DNA from: Myxococcales bacterium
GTDB taxonomy: Bacteria; Myxococcota_A; Polyangia; Haliangiales; Haliangiaceae
DNA length: 64,000 bases
Direction: 5' to 3'
NCBI GenBank assembly: GCA_016720595.1
Contig: JADKKI010000015.1
Coordinates: 176,237-240,236, forward strand
The notes under the pieces are model-generated. The model worked only from the letters and a program-made list of their open reading frames with translations. It was not told the DNA's origin and made no database searches. The translations under genes were made by a program, and so were the position numbers. Positions 29,306 to 37,516 of this stretch are shown here, in pieces (position 1 is the stretch's first letter; each line of letters starts with the position of its first letter).

Positions 29306-31858
29306 ATGCACCGGATGCGTAGACCGCTGAACATCGTCGTCGCGACCTGGACGTTGACGCTCCTCCTTGCCGGGACCGCCTCGGCGGAGCCGCGCTACAG
29401 CCAGGAGCTCGATAGCTACACGCTCGGGCGGGCGAAGACGGAGCTGCGGGACCTCGCGAAGCGCGAAGGGATCGAGGCGGAGACCGCCGACCTGCTGCTG
29501 AAGATCGATGTGTTCGCGACCTCGAACGACACCGGGTGCCCGGGCGTCGATGTCGACATCATCAACGCGACCAAGCGCACGATCTGGAACGTCGAGGCGA
29601 AGGTCGAGCAGAAGGAGGGCACCAAGGATCGCAAGGACCTGATCCACCTCCCGTACATGCTCGCGAACACCAAGGTCCGGATCACGGTCGACTGTCTTCA
29701 GGACTACTCGTATCGCAGCCGCTACGACTACTCGGGCGGCGGCGGCATCTCGCTCAACTACTCGGCGCAGGGCAGCAAGACGCTCGACGATGCCCTCCCG
29801 CTGATGCTCGAGCAGCGCGTGGACTACCTGCCGCTCGGCTCGTCGATCTCGCCGAGCGCAGAGGGCCGGGGCACGCTGCTGGCCGCGGCGCTCGAGATGG
29901 ATGATCCGGCCGTGGCCAAGGAGCTCGTGCAGGGGATCGCGCGCACCGGCGTGGGCCGCAAGGAGCTGGGCGATGCGATCGCCGACAACGGCACCGGCGC
30001 GATCGCCGACGAGGTCGTCACGGCGATGTCGAAGCTTCCACCCGCGCAGCAGGCGCAGCTCGCGCGCACGCTGCTCGCCTCCGAGGTGGCGCTGCGCTGG
30101 AAGGACAAGCTGATGCCGATGATCGATCGGCAGCTGTGCGTGGGGAACCGCGCCGAGGTGGTGGGCCTGTGGATCCAGGCCCAGGGCAGCGATGGCATCC
30201 CGGTGGAGGAGTTCCGCGCGCGGATCTCCGACAAGTGCAAGCCGACCAAGGCCGATGGCCCGGGCATCACCGCCGCGCTCGAGAAGGAGCCGAAGCGTGC
30301 GGGCGCCACGCTCGATGCCGTGGACGACGAGCTATTCGCCAGCGCGGTCGCTGCGTGGGCGAAGGTCCGCGCCCCGGCCACGTCGGAGTCGTTGATGGCG
30401 TACCTCCAGGACGGCCAGAAGCCCGAGCGGTTCGATGCCGCGGTCAAGACCGTGGGCGCCCACAGCATGGCCGCCGCGATCGAGGCGATCATCGGGAGCC
30501 CCGAGGGCCCTGCGGCCACGCACAAGGCGGAGTGGATCGTGGCGGCGTTCGCGAAGCTGCCGCCCGAGGAGCTCGATCTCAACGTCACCACGGTCACGCG
30601 CGCCATGGTGTCCGGAGGCGTTCGCTCGTCGCCGATGCGCGATGCGATCAAGGGCCTCGCGAAGCTGGCGCCCAAGGCGGCCGAGGATGTGATGGTCACG
30701 CAGGCCAATCAGCACTCCAAAGTATTCGACGCCGAGAAGCTCCAGTCCGCTGGGCTCGACATGGCCGAGTTCCTCGCCTTCAACGCGAACCTTCCGGACT
30801 GCACGGCGACGATCGAGACGCTCACCGACTGCGCCGACAAGATCGCCACGTACAAGGACAAGTCCGGCGAGGGCGCTCTCAAGAAGCAGGCGAAGCTCGC
30901 GGTCAAGCCGGAGTTCCTGACCTCGGTCCGCGAGCTCACCACGAAGGTGTCGAGCCCGAAGGACCTGATCCCGGTCGCGGGCGCTCTCGGTGCCGCGGGC
31001 TTCGACACGGGGTTCATCGCCGATCGCGCGTGTCGCGACGCCGAGGATGCCGTGCGGTTCGATGGCAGCCCCGATGCGGCCCTCGAGCTCGCCGCCAAGA
31101 TCTCTCCCGATGCGCCATGCATCACGGCGGTCAACGACAAGATCAAGGGCAAGGCGCGCAAGGCCGTGATGATGGGGATCCTCGGGATCCTCTGCCTGAT
31201 CGTGCCGATCGTCGTCGGTGGCTTTCTCGTGAAGCGCCGGTGGAAGAAGCTGCAGAAGGATCTGCCGCCCGAGGCCAAGGAGGACGTGCAGGCCGGTATG
31301 AAGCTCGACGATCGCCTCGGTCCGAGCGGCCTGGGGCGCCAGCTCTCGGGCGCGATCGCCGATGCCAGCAGGGAGCTCGCAGGCTCGCCCGCGGCGCACA
31401 GCCTCTCCGCGCTCGATGACTCGGTGATCAACGCCGCCAGCGCCACCGTGCGGCGTGCGGTGAAGTCCGCCGATGCGGCCACGCTCCTGATCAAGCGCCC
31501 GGCGGGCGAGGGCCCGTATCGCAACGCGGCGGGGGAGGCGGTCTACGTGGTCGTGTTGCCCGTGCGGCACGCGCGCCCTCAGGTCGTGCAGCGGTACCTC
31601 AGCGCGCCGTGGCCCGAACACCTCGCCCAGATCCAGAAGGCGGCGGGGATGCCCGTGCTCGCGCTCGTCATCCTGTGCGGCCCCGATGCGGCCGAGGCGT
31701 CGTTGCTCGTCGGTTACTCCGATGGCGCGCGCATCTCGGATCCCGAGGCGCTGCTCGATGCCAAGGAGGCGCGCGACCGCGGCGCCAACAAGTTCCGTTC
31801 CGTGATGACCCTGGCCACCTCGGCCGCGATCCCTGCCCCCGTCACCAAGGCAGCCTGA
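29306..31858 (+). CDS. Exported protein with one late transmembrane helix and cytosolic tail
   Basis: This is an 850-residue protein. I chose the ATG at 29306 because GAGGG lies 5 bases upstream; a GTG four codons earlier is the alternative. A signal peptide is cut after T-A-S-A near residue 27. The long extracytoplasmic part (28-620) is largely helical, with repeated A/L segments and scattered cysteines. A single membrane helix lies at about 621-641 (I-L-G-I-L-C-L-I-V-P-I-V-V), followed by K-R-R-W-K-K and a cytosolic domain of about 200 residues. It could link the periplasm to the Hsp70, whose gene starts 3 bp downstream. No family is recognised. Confidence 0.78.
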   Translation: MHRMRRPLNIVVATWTLTLLLAGTASAEPRYSQELDSYTLGRAKTELRDLAKREGIEAETADLLLKIDVFATSNDTGCPGVDVDIINATKRTIWNVEAKVEQKEGTKDRKDLIHLPYMLANTKVRITVDCLQDYSYRSRYDYSGGGGISLNYSAQGSKTLDDALPLMLEQRVDYLPLGSSISPSAEGRGTLLAAALEMDDPAVAKELVQGIARTGVGRKELGDAIADNGTGAIADEVVTAMSKLPPAQQAQLARTLLASEVALRWKDKLMPMIDRQLCVGNRAEVVGLWIQAQGSDGIPVEEFRARISDKCKPTKADGPGITAALEKEPKRAGATLDAVDDELFASAVAAWAKVRAPATSESLMAYLQDGQKPERFDAAVKTVGAHSMAAAIEAIIGSPEGPAATHKAEWIVAAFAKLPPEELDLNVTTVTRAMVSGGVRSSPMRDAIKGLAKLAPKAAEDVMVTQANQHSKVFDAEKLQSAGLDMAEFLAFNANLPDCTATIETLTDCADKIATYKDKSGEGALKKQAKLAVKPEFLTSVRELTTKVSSPKDLIPVAGALGAAGFDTGFIADRACRDAEDAVRFDGSPDAALELAAKISPDAPCITAVNDKIKGKARKAVMMGILGILCLIVPIVVGGFLVKRRWKKLQKDLPPEAKEDVQAGMKLDDRLGPSGLGRQLSGAIADASRELAGSPAAHSLSALDDSVINAASATVRRAVKSADAATLLIKRPAGEGPYRNAAGEAVYVVVLPVRHARPQVVQRYLSAPWPEHLAQIQKAAGMPVLALVILCGPDAAEASLLVGYSDGARISDPEALLDAKEARDRGANKFRSVMTLATSAAIPAPVTKAA

Positions 31859-31861
31859 ACC

Positions 31862-34303
31862 ATGTCGACCATCGACTACGGCATCGACCTCGGCACCACG
31901 AACTCCGCCCTCGCCCGCCAGGAGGGCCGCACGCAGCGCTTGCTGCCCGGCGCCGATGGCGATCCGCTGCTGCCCTCCGCGATCCAGGTGCTCGCGACGG
32001 GCGAGATCATCGTCGGTGCGCGCGCCCGGGCGATGCTCGACGCGGATCCGGCGAACACCACGATCGAGTTCAAGCGGCTGATGGGCACGGGCGAGAAGAA
32101 GCGGTTCCCGGCCTCGGGCCGCGAGTACACGCCCGAGGAGCTCTCGGCCGAGATCCTGCGCTCGCTCGCCTCGCGCGCCACGGCCGTCGATGGCGAGCCG
32201 CCGCGCGCGGCGGTGATCACGATCCCGGCGATGTTCCAGCTGCCGCAGTGCGATGCCACCCGGCGCGCCGCGGCGCTCGCGGGAATCGATCACGCCCCGC
32301 TCCTCCAGGAGCCGATCGCGGCCGCGATCGCGCACTCCGGCACCGGCGAGGTCCGCGAGGGCTCGTGGCTGGTCTACGACCTCGGCGGCGGCACGTTCGA
32401 TATCTCGCTCGTGCGTTGCAAGGATGGCCGGCTCCAGGTCATCGATCACGATGGCGACAACCACCTGGGCGGGCGCGACTTCGATCGCGCGATCGCGCGC
32501 AAGGCCACGGACCTGATCCGCGCCGAGGGCAAGCTCGGGGACTTCAAGCGTACGGATCGCGCCAACGAGGCGGCGTACGCGAAGATCAAGGTCGAGTCCG
32601 AGCGCGTGCGGCTCGCGCTGTCCACAGCGGATGCCGCGACGTTCTCGATCCCGGATCTCGGCAAGGGCGCGCAGGTCGCGTTCGAGCTCTCGCGCGACGA
32701 GCTCGAGGAGCTGCTGCTGCCGCTGATCGAGCGCACCACGGCCCTGTGCAGCAAGTTGCTCAAGCGCAACCGCGTCGAGGCGGCCGAGCTGTCGGGGCTG
32801 GTCATGGTCGGCGGTCCCACCCTGACGCCGTGCGTGGCGCGGCAGATCCACTTCGATGTCGGCGTCGAGGCCAAGCACTACGTCGATCCGATGACGATCG
32901 TCGCCCGTGGCGCGGCGCTGTTCGCCTCGACGCAGCGGATCCCGGCTGGGATGCGCAAGAAGCGGGTGGGTGCGGCGATCGAGCTTCACCTCGAGTACGA
33001 GGCGATGACCACCGATCCGTCGCCGCTGATCGTCGGCAAGGTGACCTCGCCGATGCCGCCGCCGCCGGGCCTCAAGATCACCGTCGAGCGCGACGATGGT
33101 CAGTTCCGCGCGCCGCTCTCGCCGGTGCAGCCGAACGGCGCGTTCGCCGTGGACCTCCGCCTCACACCATCGCAGCTCAACGTGTTCAAGGTCGGCGCCG
33201 TCGATGGCATGGGCAATCCGCTCGCGGTGGAGCCCGATACGATCAAGATGCTGCACGGCTTCTCGATCGCGCGGCCGCCGCTGTCGCAGTCGGTGGGCAT
33301 CATGCTCGCGAACAACAACGTGCACTGGTACCTGCGCAAGGGCGTGGTGCTGCCGGCGCGGCAGACCATGACGCACTCGACCACGGTGTCGCTCAAGCGC
33401 GGCCAGTCCGGCGAGGCGATCCACGTCCCGCTCGTTCAGGGCGAGAGCACGCGCGCCGATCGCAACAAGGTGATCGGCGTGCTCCACATCCACGCGGACA
33501 AGATCACGCGCGATCTGCCGGAGGGCAGCACCGTCGAGGTCACGCTCGGCGTCGATGAATCGGCGCAGACCACGGGCCGCGCGTACGTGCCGGCGCTCGA
33601 TCAGTGGTTCGAGGAGGTGGTGCGCTTCGATCTCGAGACCAAGCCCGCGGGAGATGTCACCCGCGCGCTCTCTGATCAGAAGGATCGCCTGAAGAAGCTC
33701 GAAGAGATGGCCGATCAGCTCGACGAAGAGGATGTCTCCAGCGTCAGCGAGGAGAAGAACGATTCGCGGATCGCCGAGGTCGAGGCGCTGCTCGAGGAGG
33801 GCGATCGCGATTCGATCGATCTCGCCGATCAGATGGTGCGCATGATGTCGCAGGATCTCGACCACGCCGAGGATGGCGGGAAGAAGAACCGGCTGATCGG
33901 CGAGCTCGAGGAGCTGCGCGGTCGGGCGACCGAGGTGATCGAAGCGGATGGCGAGCCGGGCGACAAGCGCCAGCTCGCCACGCTGCTCGTCGAGGCCGAC
34001 AAGGCGCTCGCCCGCGGCGATCTCGATCTCGTGGAGAGCAAGATCGATGACATCCGCTCGCTCAACTTGACGGTGATGACGCGCCAGCCGTGGTTCTGGG
34101 AGGGGTACCTCGCGTACCTCCTCAAGGAGGCCGAGCGGCTGGGCCTGATGGACATGACGCGCAAGCAGTTCGAGCGCGGCGTGCAGGCGATCCAGCGCAA
34201 GGACTATCACGAGGTCCCCGGCGTCTGCCGCGAGATCGTCTCGATGTTCCCCTCCGAGGAGCGCGAGCGCGTGTCCTCGGCCATTCGCTCGGACGTGAAG
34301 TGA
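31862..34303 (+). CDS. Hsp70-family chaperone no. 2 with long helical extension
   Basis: This 813-residue protein has the ATPase motifs G-I-D-L-G-T-T-N near 7-14, Y-D-L-G-G-G-T-F-D-I and V-M-V-G-G-P-T. It differs from Hsp70 no. 1 in lacking a standard lid region. Instead it has about 220 extra C-terminal residues that are helical and acidic (L-K-K-L-E-E-M-A-D-Q-L, then E-A-L-L-E-E-G-D-R-D). That tail could bind the neighbouring scaffold or J-like proteins. It is not the housekeeping DnaK. The J-like/zinc/TM gene follows after 7 bp. Confidence 0.9.
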   Translation: MSTIDYGIDLGTTNSALARQEGRTQRLLPGADGDPLLPSAIQVLATGEIIVGARARAMLDADPANTTIEFKRLMGTGEKKRFPASGREYTPEELSAEILRSLASRATAVDGEPPRAAVITIPAMFQLPQCDATRRAAALAGIDHAPLLQEPIAAAIAHSGTGEVREGSWLVYDLGGGTFDISLVRCKDGRLQVIDHDGDNHLGGRDFDRAIARKATDLIRAEGKLGDFKRTDRANEAAYAKIKVESERVRLALSTADAATFSIPDLGKGAQVAFELSRDELEELLLPLIERTTALCSKLLKRNRVEAAELSGLVMVGGPTLTPCVARQIHFDVGVEAKHYVDPMTIVARGAALFASTQRIPAGMRKKRVGAAIELHLEYEAMTTDPSPLIVGKVTSPMPPPPGLKITVERDDGQFRAPLSPVQPNGAFAVDLRLTPSQLNVFKVGAVDGMGNPLAVEPDTIKMLHGFSIARPPLSQSVGIMLANNNVHWYLRKGVVLPARQTMTHSTTVSLKRGQSGEAIHVPLVQGESTRADRNKVIGVLHIHADKITRDLPEGSTVEVTLGVDESAQTTGRAYVPALDQWFEEVVRFDLETKPAGDVTRALSDQKDRLKKLEEMADQLDEEDVSSVSEEKNDSRIAEVEALLEEGDRDSIDLADQMVRMMSQDLDHAEDGGKKNRLIGELEELRGRATEVIEADGEPGDKRQLATLLVEADKALARGDLDLVESKIDDIRSLNLTVMTRQPWFWEGYLAYLLKEAERLGLMDMTRKQFERGVQAIQRKDYHEVPGVCREIVSMFPSEERERVSSAIRSDVK

Positions 34304-34310
34304 GGACGCG

Positions 34311-36143
34311 ATGACCGCAGCCATCGACATGTCAGCGACCGATTCCGACCGCGCCCGCGCCGGCCTGCGCTCGCCGGGCCTCAGCCAGTTTCGCAAGACG
34401 CCGTTCCGGCTCCTGCGGCTGCCGACGAACGCCACCGCGAAGCAGGCGGTGTGGCAGTGCGACAAGGCGCTCGCGCGCGCTCGCGTGGGGATGTCGCTCC
34501 CCGATCCGGATCCGGTGCCGTGGCTCCCGCCCGGGGACGAGATCGAGATCCAGGAGGCCGCGCAGACCATGGAGAGCCCGCTCGCTCGCCTGGTGGAGCA
34601 GCTCCTGTGGTTCGACGTGATCGACGACGCCGACGGCGGCGCGCTGCTCGCTGCACTGACCAGCGCGGATGGCACCGCGCTGCGGACCTATCTGAACCTC
34701 CAGCGCGAGGGCGCCTCGATGGCGCACCAGCTGAACCAGGCGAACCTGCGCCTGCTGCTCGGCTTCTCGTCGCTGCGCGACCTGGGGCCGACGATCGTCG
34801 CGGCGCAGAGCGCGGCGGCTGCGGCGGCGCTGGCCTGGCAGGATCGGGCCGGCCTGTCGACGGTCGAGGATCCGCACAAGGTGGTCCGCGCGACCGGAGC
34901 GCTGCTCGGTAACCAGGCGGTGTGGGCGTGGCTCCTCGGCGAGGGTGTGACCCGGTGGGGCGAGCTCCTCGCCAACCCGCTGTTCGCGGATCACGTGCGC
35001 GCGCGGATCTCCGCGCTCGGCGACGAGCTGCTCGGGGCGGATGACACCGAGGCGGTGATCACGGCGCTCCGCACGCGTCTGGCCGATCTGATCGTCGGCG
35101 AGACCAAGACCGAGATGGCGCAGGGCCGCGTCGGCAACGTCGCGCACCTGTCGTCCCTCGCCGGCAAGAGCAAGATCGATGCGGAGACCTGGCTGGTGGC
35201 GTTCCGTCCGCTGAAGACGCAGTTCCAGTCCGAGCTCGCGGAGCTCGCGCCGGATGCCGAGACCGGCAACGGCCTGGTCGAGGACGTGGCGGCGTACCTC
35301 GATCGCCTCGGATCGCTGGCCGCGCGCTGGCGCCCGCTCGACGAGGCGCAGCTGCTCGGGCTCTCGGCGCTGATCGACGAGGCCGTGGGCGAGGCATTCG
35401 GTAAGCTCCGCGGGATCGCGCGCGAGAAGCAGCTCGAGGCGCGGTTCAAGGAGGTGATCGACAAGGTCGGTGCGATCGCGCACTCGAGCTCGATCAAGGA
35501 GCGCGTGAAGGCCTATCACGAGCGTCTCGCCGACGTGCAGAAGGCGATGTGCCACTTCTGCGGCAAGCGCGAGCTCGAGGCCTCGTCGTGCGCGTCGGTC
35601 AGCTCGCAGATGGAGACCGGCCGCGAGTACTACGGCAACACCACGCGCATCAGCTACCAGGTCGGCGCACGGCCGGTCGCGCGATGCCCGCGGTGCGCCA
35701 CGATGCATGGCTACGTGCGCAACGTCGGATCGATCGCGTTCTGGACGCTGTCGACGTCGGTGGTCCTGTTCGGTCTGATCCACCCGGCCACCTGGTTCAA
35801 GACGGTGTCGATGGGCGTCGGGTTCGTCCTGGTGTGCGTCGGCGTGCTGGCAGCCTGGGGCGGTGGGTTCATCGCCCGCGAGGTCGCGGCGAGCCGGATC
35901 ACCCCCAAGGGCGAGCGCAAGTTCGGCGAGTACCACAGCTCCACGGCCGTCGAGGGCCTGCGCGCGGATGGCTTCGTCTCGATGAAATATGACTTCCGGC
36001 CCAATGCGTGGGAACTCGTCAACAAGCACGGTGTCAAAGCGCGCCACGGCGGCGGCGATGGCGCCGAAGTGCTGAAGACCTTGTTCTATATCGGCCTGTT
36101 CATCGCGGCGGTGGCGCTCAAGGTCTGCGCGCGCAGCCACTGA
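34311..36143 (+). CDS. J-like, zinc-ribbon, membrane protein paired with Hsp70 no. 2
   Basis: In this 610-residue protein, residues 20-95 show a J-like helix pair (P-F-R-L-L-R-L-P-T-N-A-T-A-K-Q, then W-L-P-P-G-D-E-I-E-I-Q-E-A-A) without the HPD motif. I recall similar N-terminal segments in Hsp70-associated proteins. The middle is helical. A C4 zinc site is formed by C-H-F-C near 414 and C-P-R-C near 462. Three hydrophobic helices follow, near 474-492, 500-522 and 588-606. GAGGA precedes the ATG. Placing the J-like head on a membrane protein would tether the chaperone to the inner membrane. This is inference. Confidence 0.75.
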   Translation: MTAAIDMSATDSDRARAGLRSPGLSQFRKTPFRLLRLPTNATAKQAVWQCDKALARARVGMSLPDPDPVPWLPPGDEIEIQEAAQTMESPLARLVEQLLWFDVIDDADGGALLAALTSADGTALRTYLNLQREGASMAHQLNQANLRLLLGFSSLRDLGPTIVAAQSAAAAAALAWQDRAGLSTVEDPHKVVRATGALLGNQAVWAWLLGEGVTRWGELLANPLFADHVRARISALGDELLGADDTEAVITALRTRLADLIVGETKTEMAQGRVGNVAHLSSLAGKSKIDAETWLVAFRPLKTQFQSELAELAPDAETGNGLVEDVAAYLDRLGSLAARWRPLDEAQLLGLSALIDEAVGEAFGKLRGIAREKQLEARFKEVIDKVGAIAHSSSIKERVKAYHERLADVQKAMCHFCGKRELEASSCASVSSQMETGREYYGNTTRISYQVGARPVARCPRCATMHGYVRNVGSIAFWTLSTSVVLFGLIHPATWFKTVSMGVGFVLVCVGVLAAWGGGFIAREVAASRITPKGERKFGEYHSSTAVEGLRADGFVSMKYDFRPNAWELVNKHGVKARHGGGDGAEVLKTLFYIGLFIAAVALKVCARSH

Positions 36144-36197
36144 GATCTCGCATCATCGCCACGCAACCGGGCGGCCAGGCCCCGTGTCCCTCCGGAC

Positions 36198-36695
36198 ATG
36201 GGCGCAGCTCTTGGCACGGACGACAAAGGCTCGGTCAACGTCGAGCTCAACATCATTCCGTTCATCGATCTGATGAGCTGTCTCACCGCATTCCTGCTGG
36301 TGACCGCAGTCTGGGTGAACATCGCGAAGCTCGACGTCAAGACGGCGGGCCGCGCGCGCGATCAGGTGGCCACTCCACCGGAGGATCCGGAGCTCAGCGT
36401 GCTGATCCAGGCCGACGAGATCTGGATCGGCGTCTCGCGGGTCAATGACTACGAGCGGATCCCCAAGACGGCCTCGGGCTACGACTGGGCGAAGTTCGAG
36501 GAGCTGCTCAAGGTGCACAAGAGCTCCGCGTTCTTCTCCGACAAGTCGAACATCCAGATCGCGGCGGAGTCCACGCGGAGCGAGCCGGTGTCCTATCAGC
36601 AGATCGTGATGGCGATGGATGTGGCGGTAAAGGTCGGGTTCGCCGACGTCGGGCTCTCGGATCCCGAGGGCCTGGCCGCGCGCCCGAACCTCTGA
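36198..36695 (+). CDS. ExbD/TolR-like proton-channel partner, no ExbB adjacent
   Basis: The 165-residue protein has a single N-terminal membrane helix with the ExbD/TolR signature N-I-I-P-F-I-D-L-M, including the critical membrane Asp, followed by a periplasmic domain. Such proteins normally use the proton gradient together with an ExbB/TolQ protein, and none is encoded nearby. It lies 54 bp after the chaperone operon and 17 bp before a TSP3 lipoprotein. It may energise the neighbouring envelope machine or the TonB receptor at 19.9 kb, but this is inference. Confidence 0.85.
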   Translation: MGAALGTDDKGSVNVELNIIPFIDLMSCLTAFLLVTAVWVNIAKLDVKTAGRARDQVATPPEDPELSVLIQADEIWIGVSRVNDYERIPKTASGYDWAKFEELLKVHKSSAFFSDKSNIQIAAESTRSEPVSYQQIVMAMDVAVKVGFADVGLSDPEGLAARPNL

Positions 36696-36712
36696 TTGTC
36701 TATGATGCGGGG

Positions 36713-37516
36713 ATGCGCGCTGCACGGTTCGCTCTGATCGCTCTGATCGCCCTCCTGGCCGCGTGCGGCGGCAAGGGCGACCACTACACGTTGCCCTCGG
36801 CCAGCACGGATGCCGATGGCGACGGCGTGCCCGACGACGAGGACCGCTGCCTCGGCCAGGCCGAGGACAAGAACGGCGTGCGCGATTGGGATGGGTGTCC
36901 CGAGCAGGGCGAGGTGGCGGTGGGTGCTCCGCCCGAGGCGCCGGCCCCGGCCCCGGCCCGCGGCGACCGCGATGGCGATGGGAACCGCGATGCGACCGAC
37001 AACTGCCCGGACGATCCCGAGGACTTCGACGGCTTCGACGACGGCGACGGGTGCCCCGATCCCGACAACGACCGGGACGGTGTCGCCGACACCGACGACC
37101 TCTGCCCGATGGAGCCCGAGGACAAGGACGGTTTTCAGGACTCCGACGGCTGTCCCGATCCGGACAACGACGGCGACGGGATCGCCGACGCCAACGACAA
37201 GTGCCCGAACGAGCCCGAGGCGAAGAACGGCTTCGAGGACGACGACGGATGCCCGGATCGGCCCACGCGGCCCGATCGCGATGGCGACATGATCCCCGAC
37301 GATCTCGACAAGTGCCCCGACGCCAAGGAGACCTGGAACTCGTTCCAGGACTTCGACGGGTGCCCCGATACGGTGCCGGCACCGCCACCGCGCCCACCGC
37401 GCCCGACCAAGCCCGCCGATCGCGACAAGGACGGGATCCCGGATGCCCGCGACCGGTGCCCCGACGAGCCCGAGACCGTCAACGGCCTCAAGGACGGGGA
37501 CGGCTGTCCGGACTGA
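36713..37516 (+). CDS. Thrombospondin type-3 repeat lipoprotein
   Basis: In this 267-residue protein the signal MRAARFALIALIALLAA is followed by the lipid Cys18. The mature protein consists of about five calcium-binding thrombospondin type-3 repeats (D-x-D-G-D-G-x-x-D-x-x-D-x-C-P, each ending D-G-C-P-D) with Pro-rich linkers. Such repeats usually precede an OmpA peptidoglycan-binding domain, but here that domain is absent. The protein would be a calcium-stabilised rod in the periplasm or on the surface. The 3' end overlaps the convergent kinase gene by 29 bp. Confidence 0.9.
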   Translation: MRAARFALIALIALLAACGGKGDHYTLPSASTDADGDGVPDDEDRCLGQAEDKNGVRDWDGCPEQGEVAVGAPPEAPAPAPARGDRDGDGNRDATDNCPDDPEDFDGFDDGDGCPDPDNDRDGVADTDDLCPMEPEDKDGFQDSDGCPDPDNDGDGIADANDKCPNEPEAKNGFEDDDGCPDRPTRPDRDGDMIPDDLDKCPDAKETWNSFQDFDGCPDTVPAPPPRPPRPTKPADRDKDGIPDARDRCPDEPETVNGLKDGDGCPD

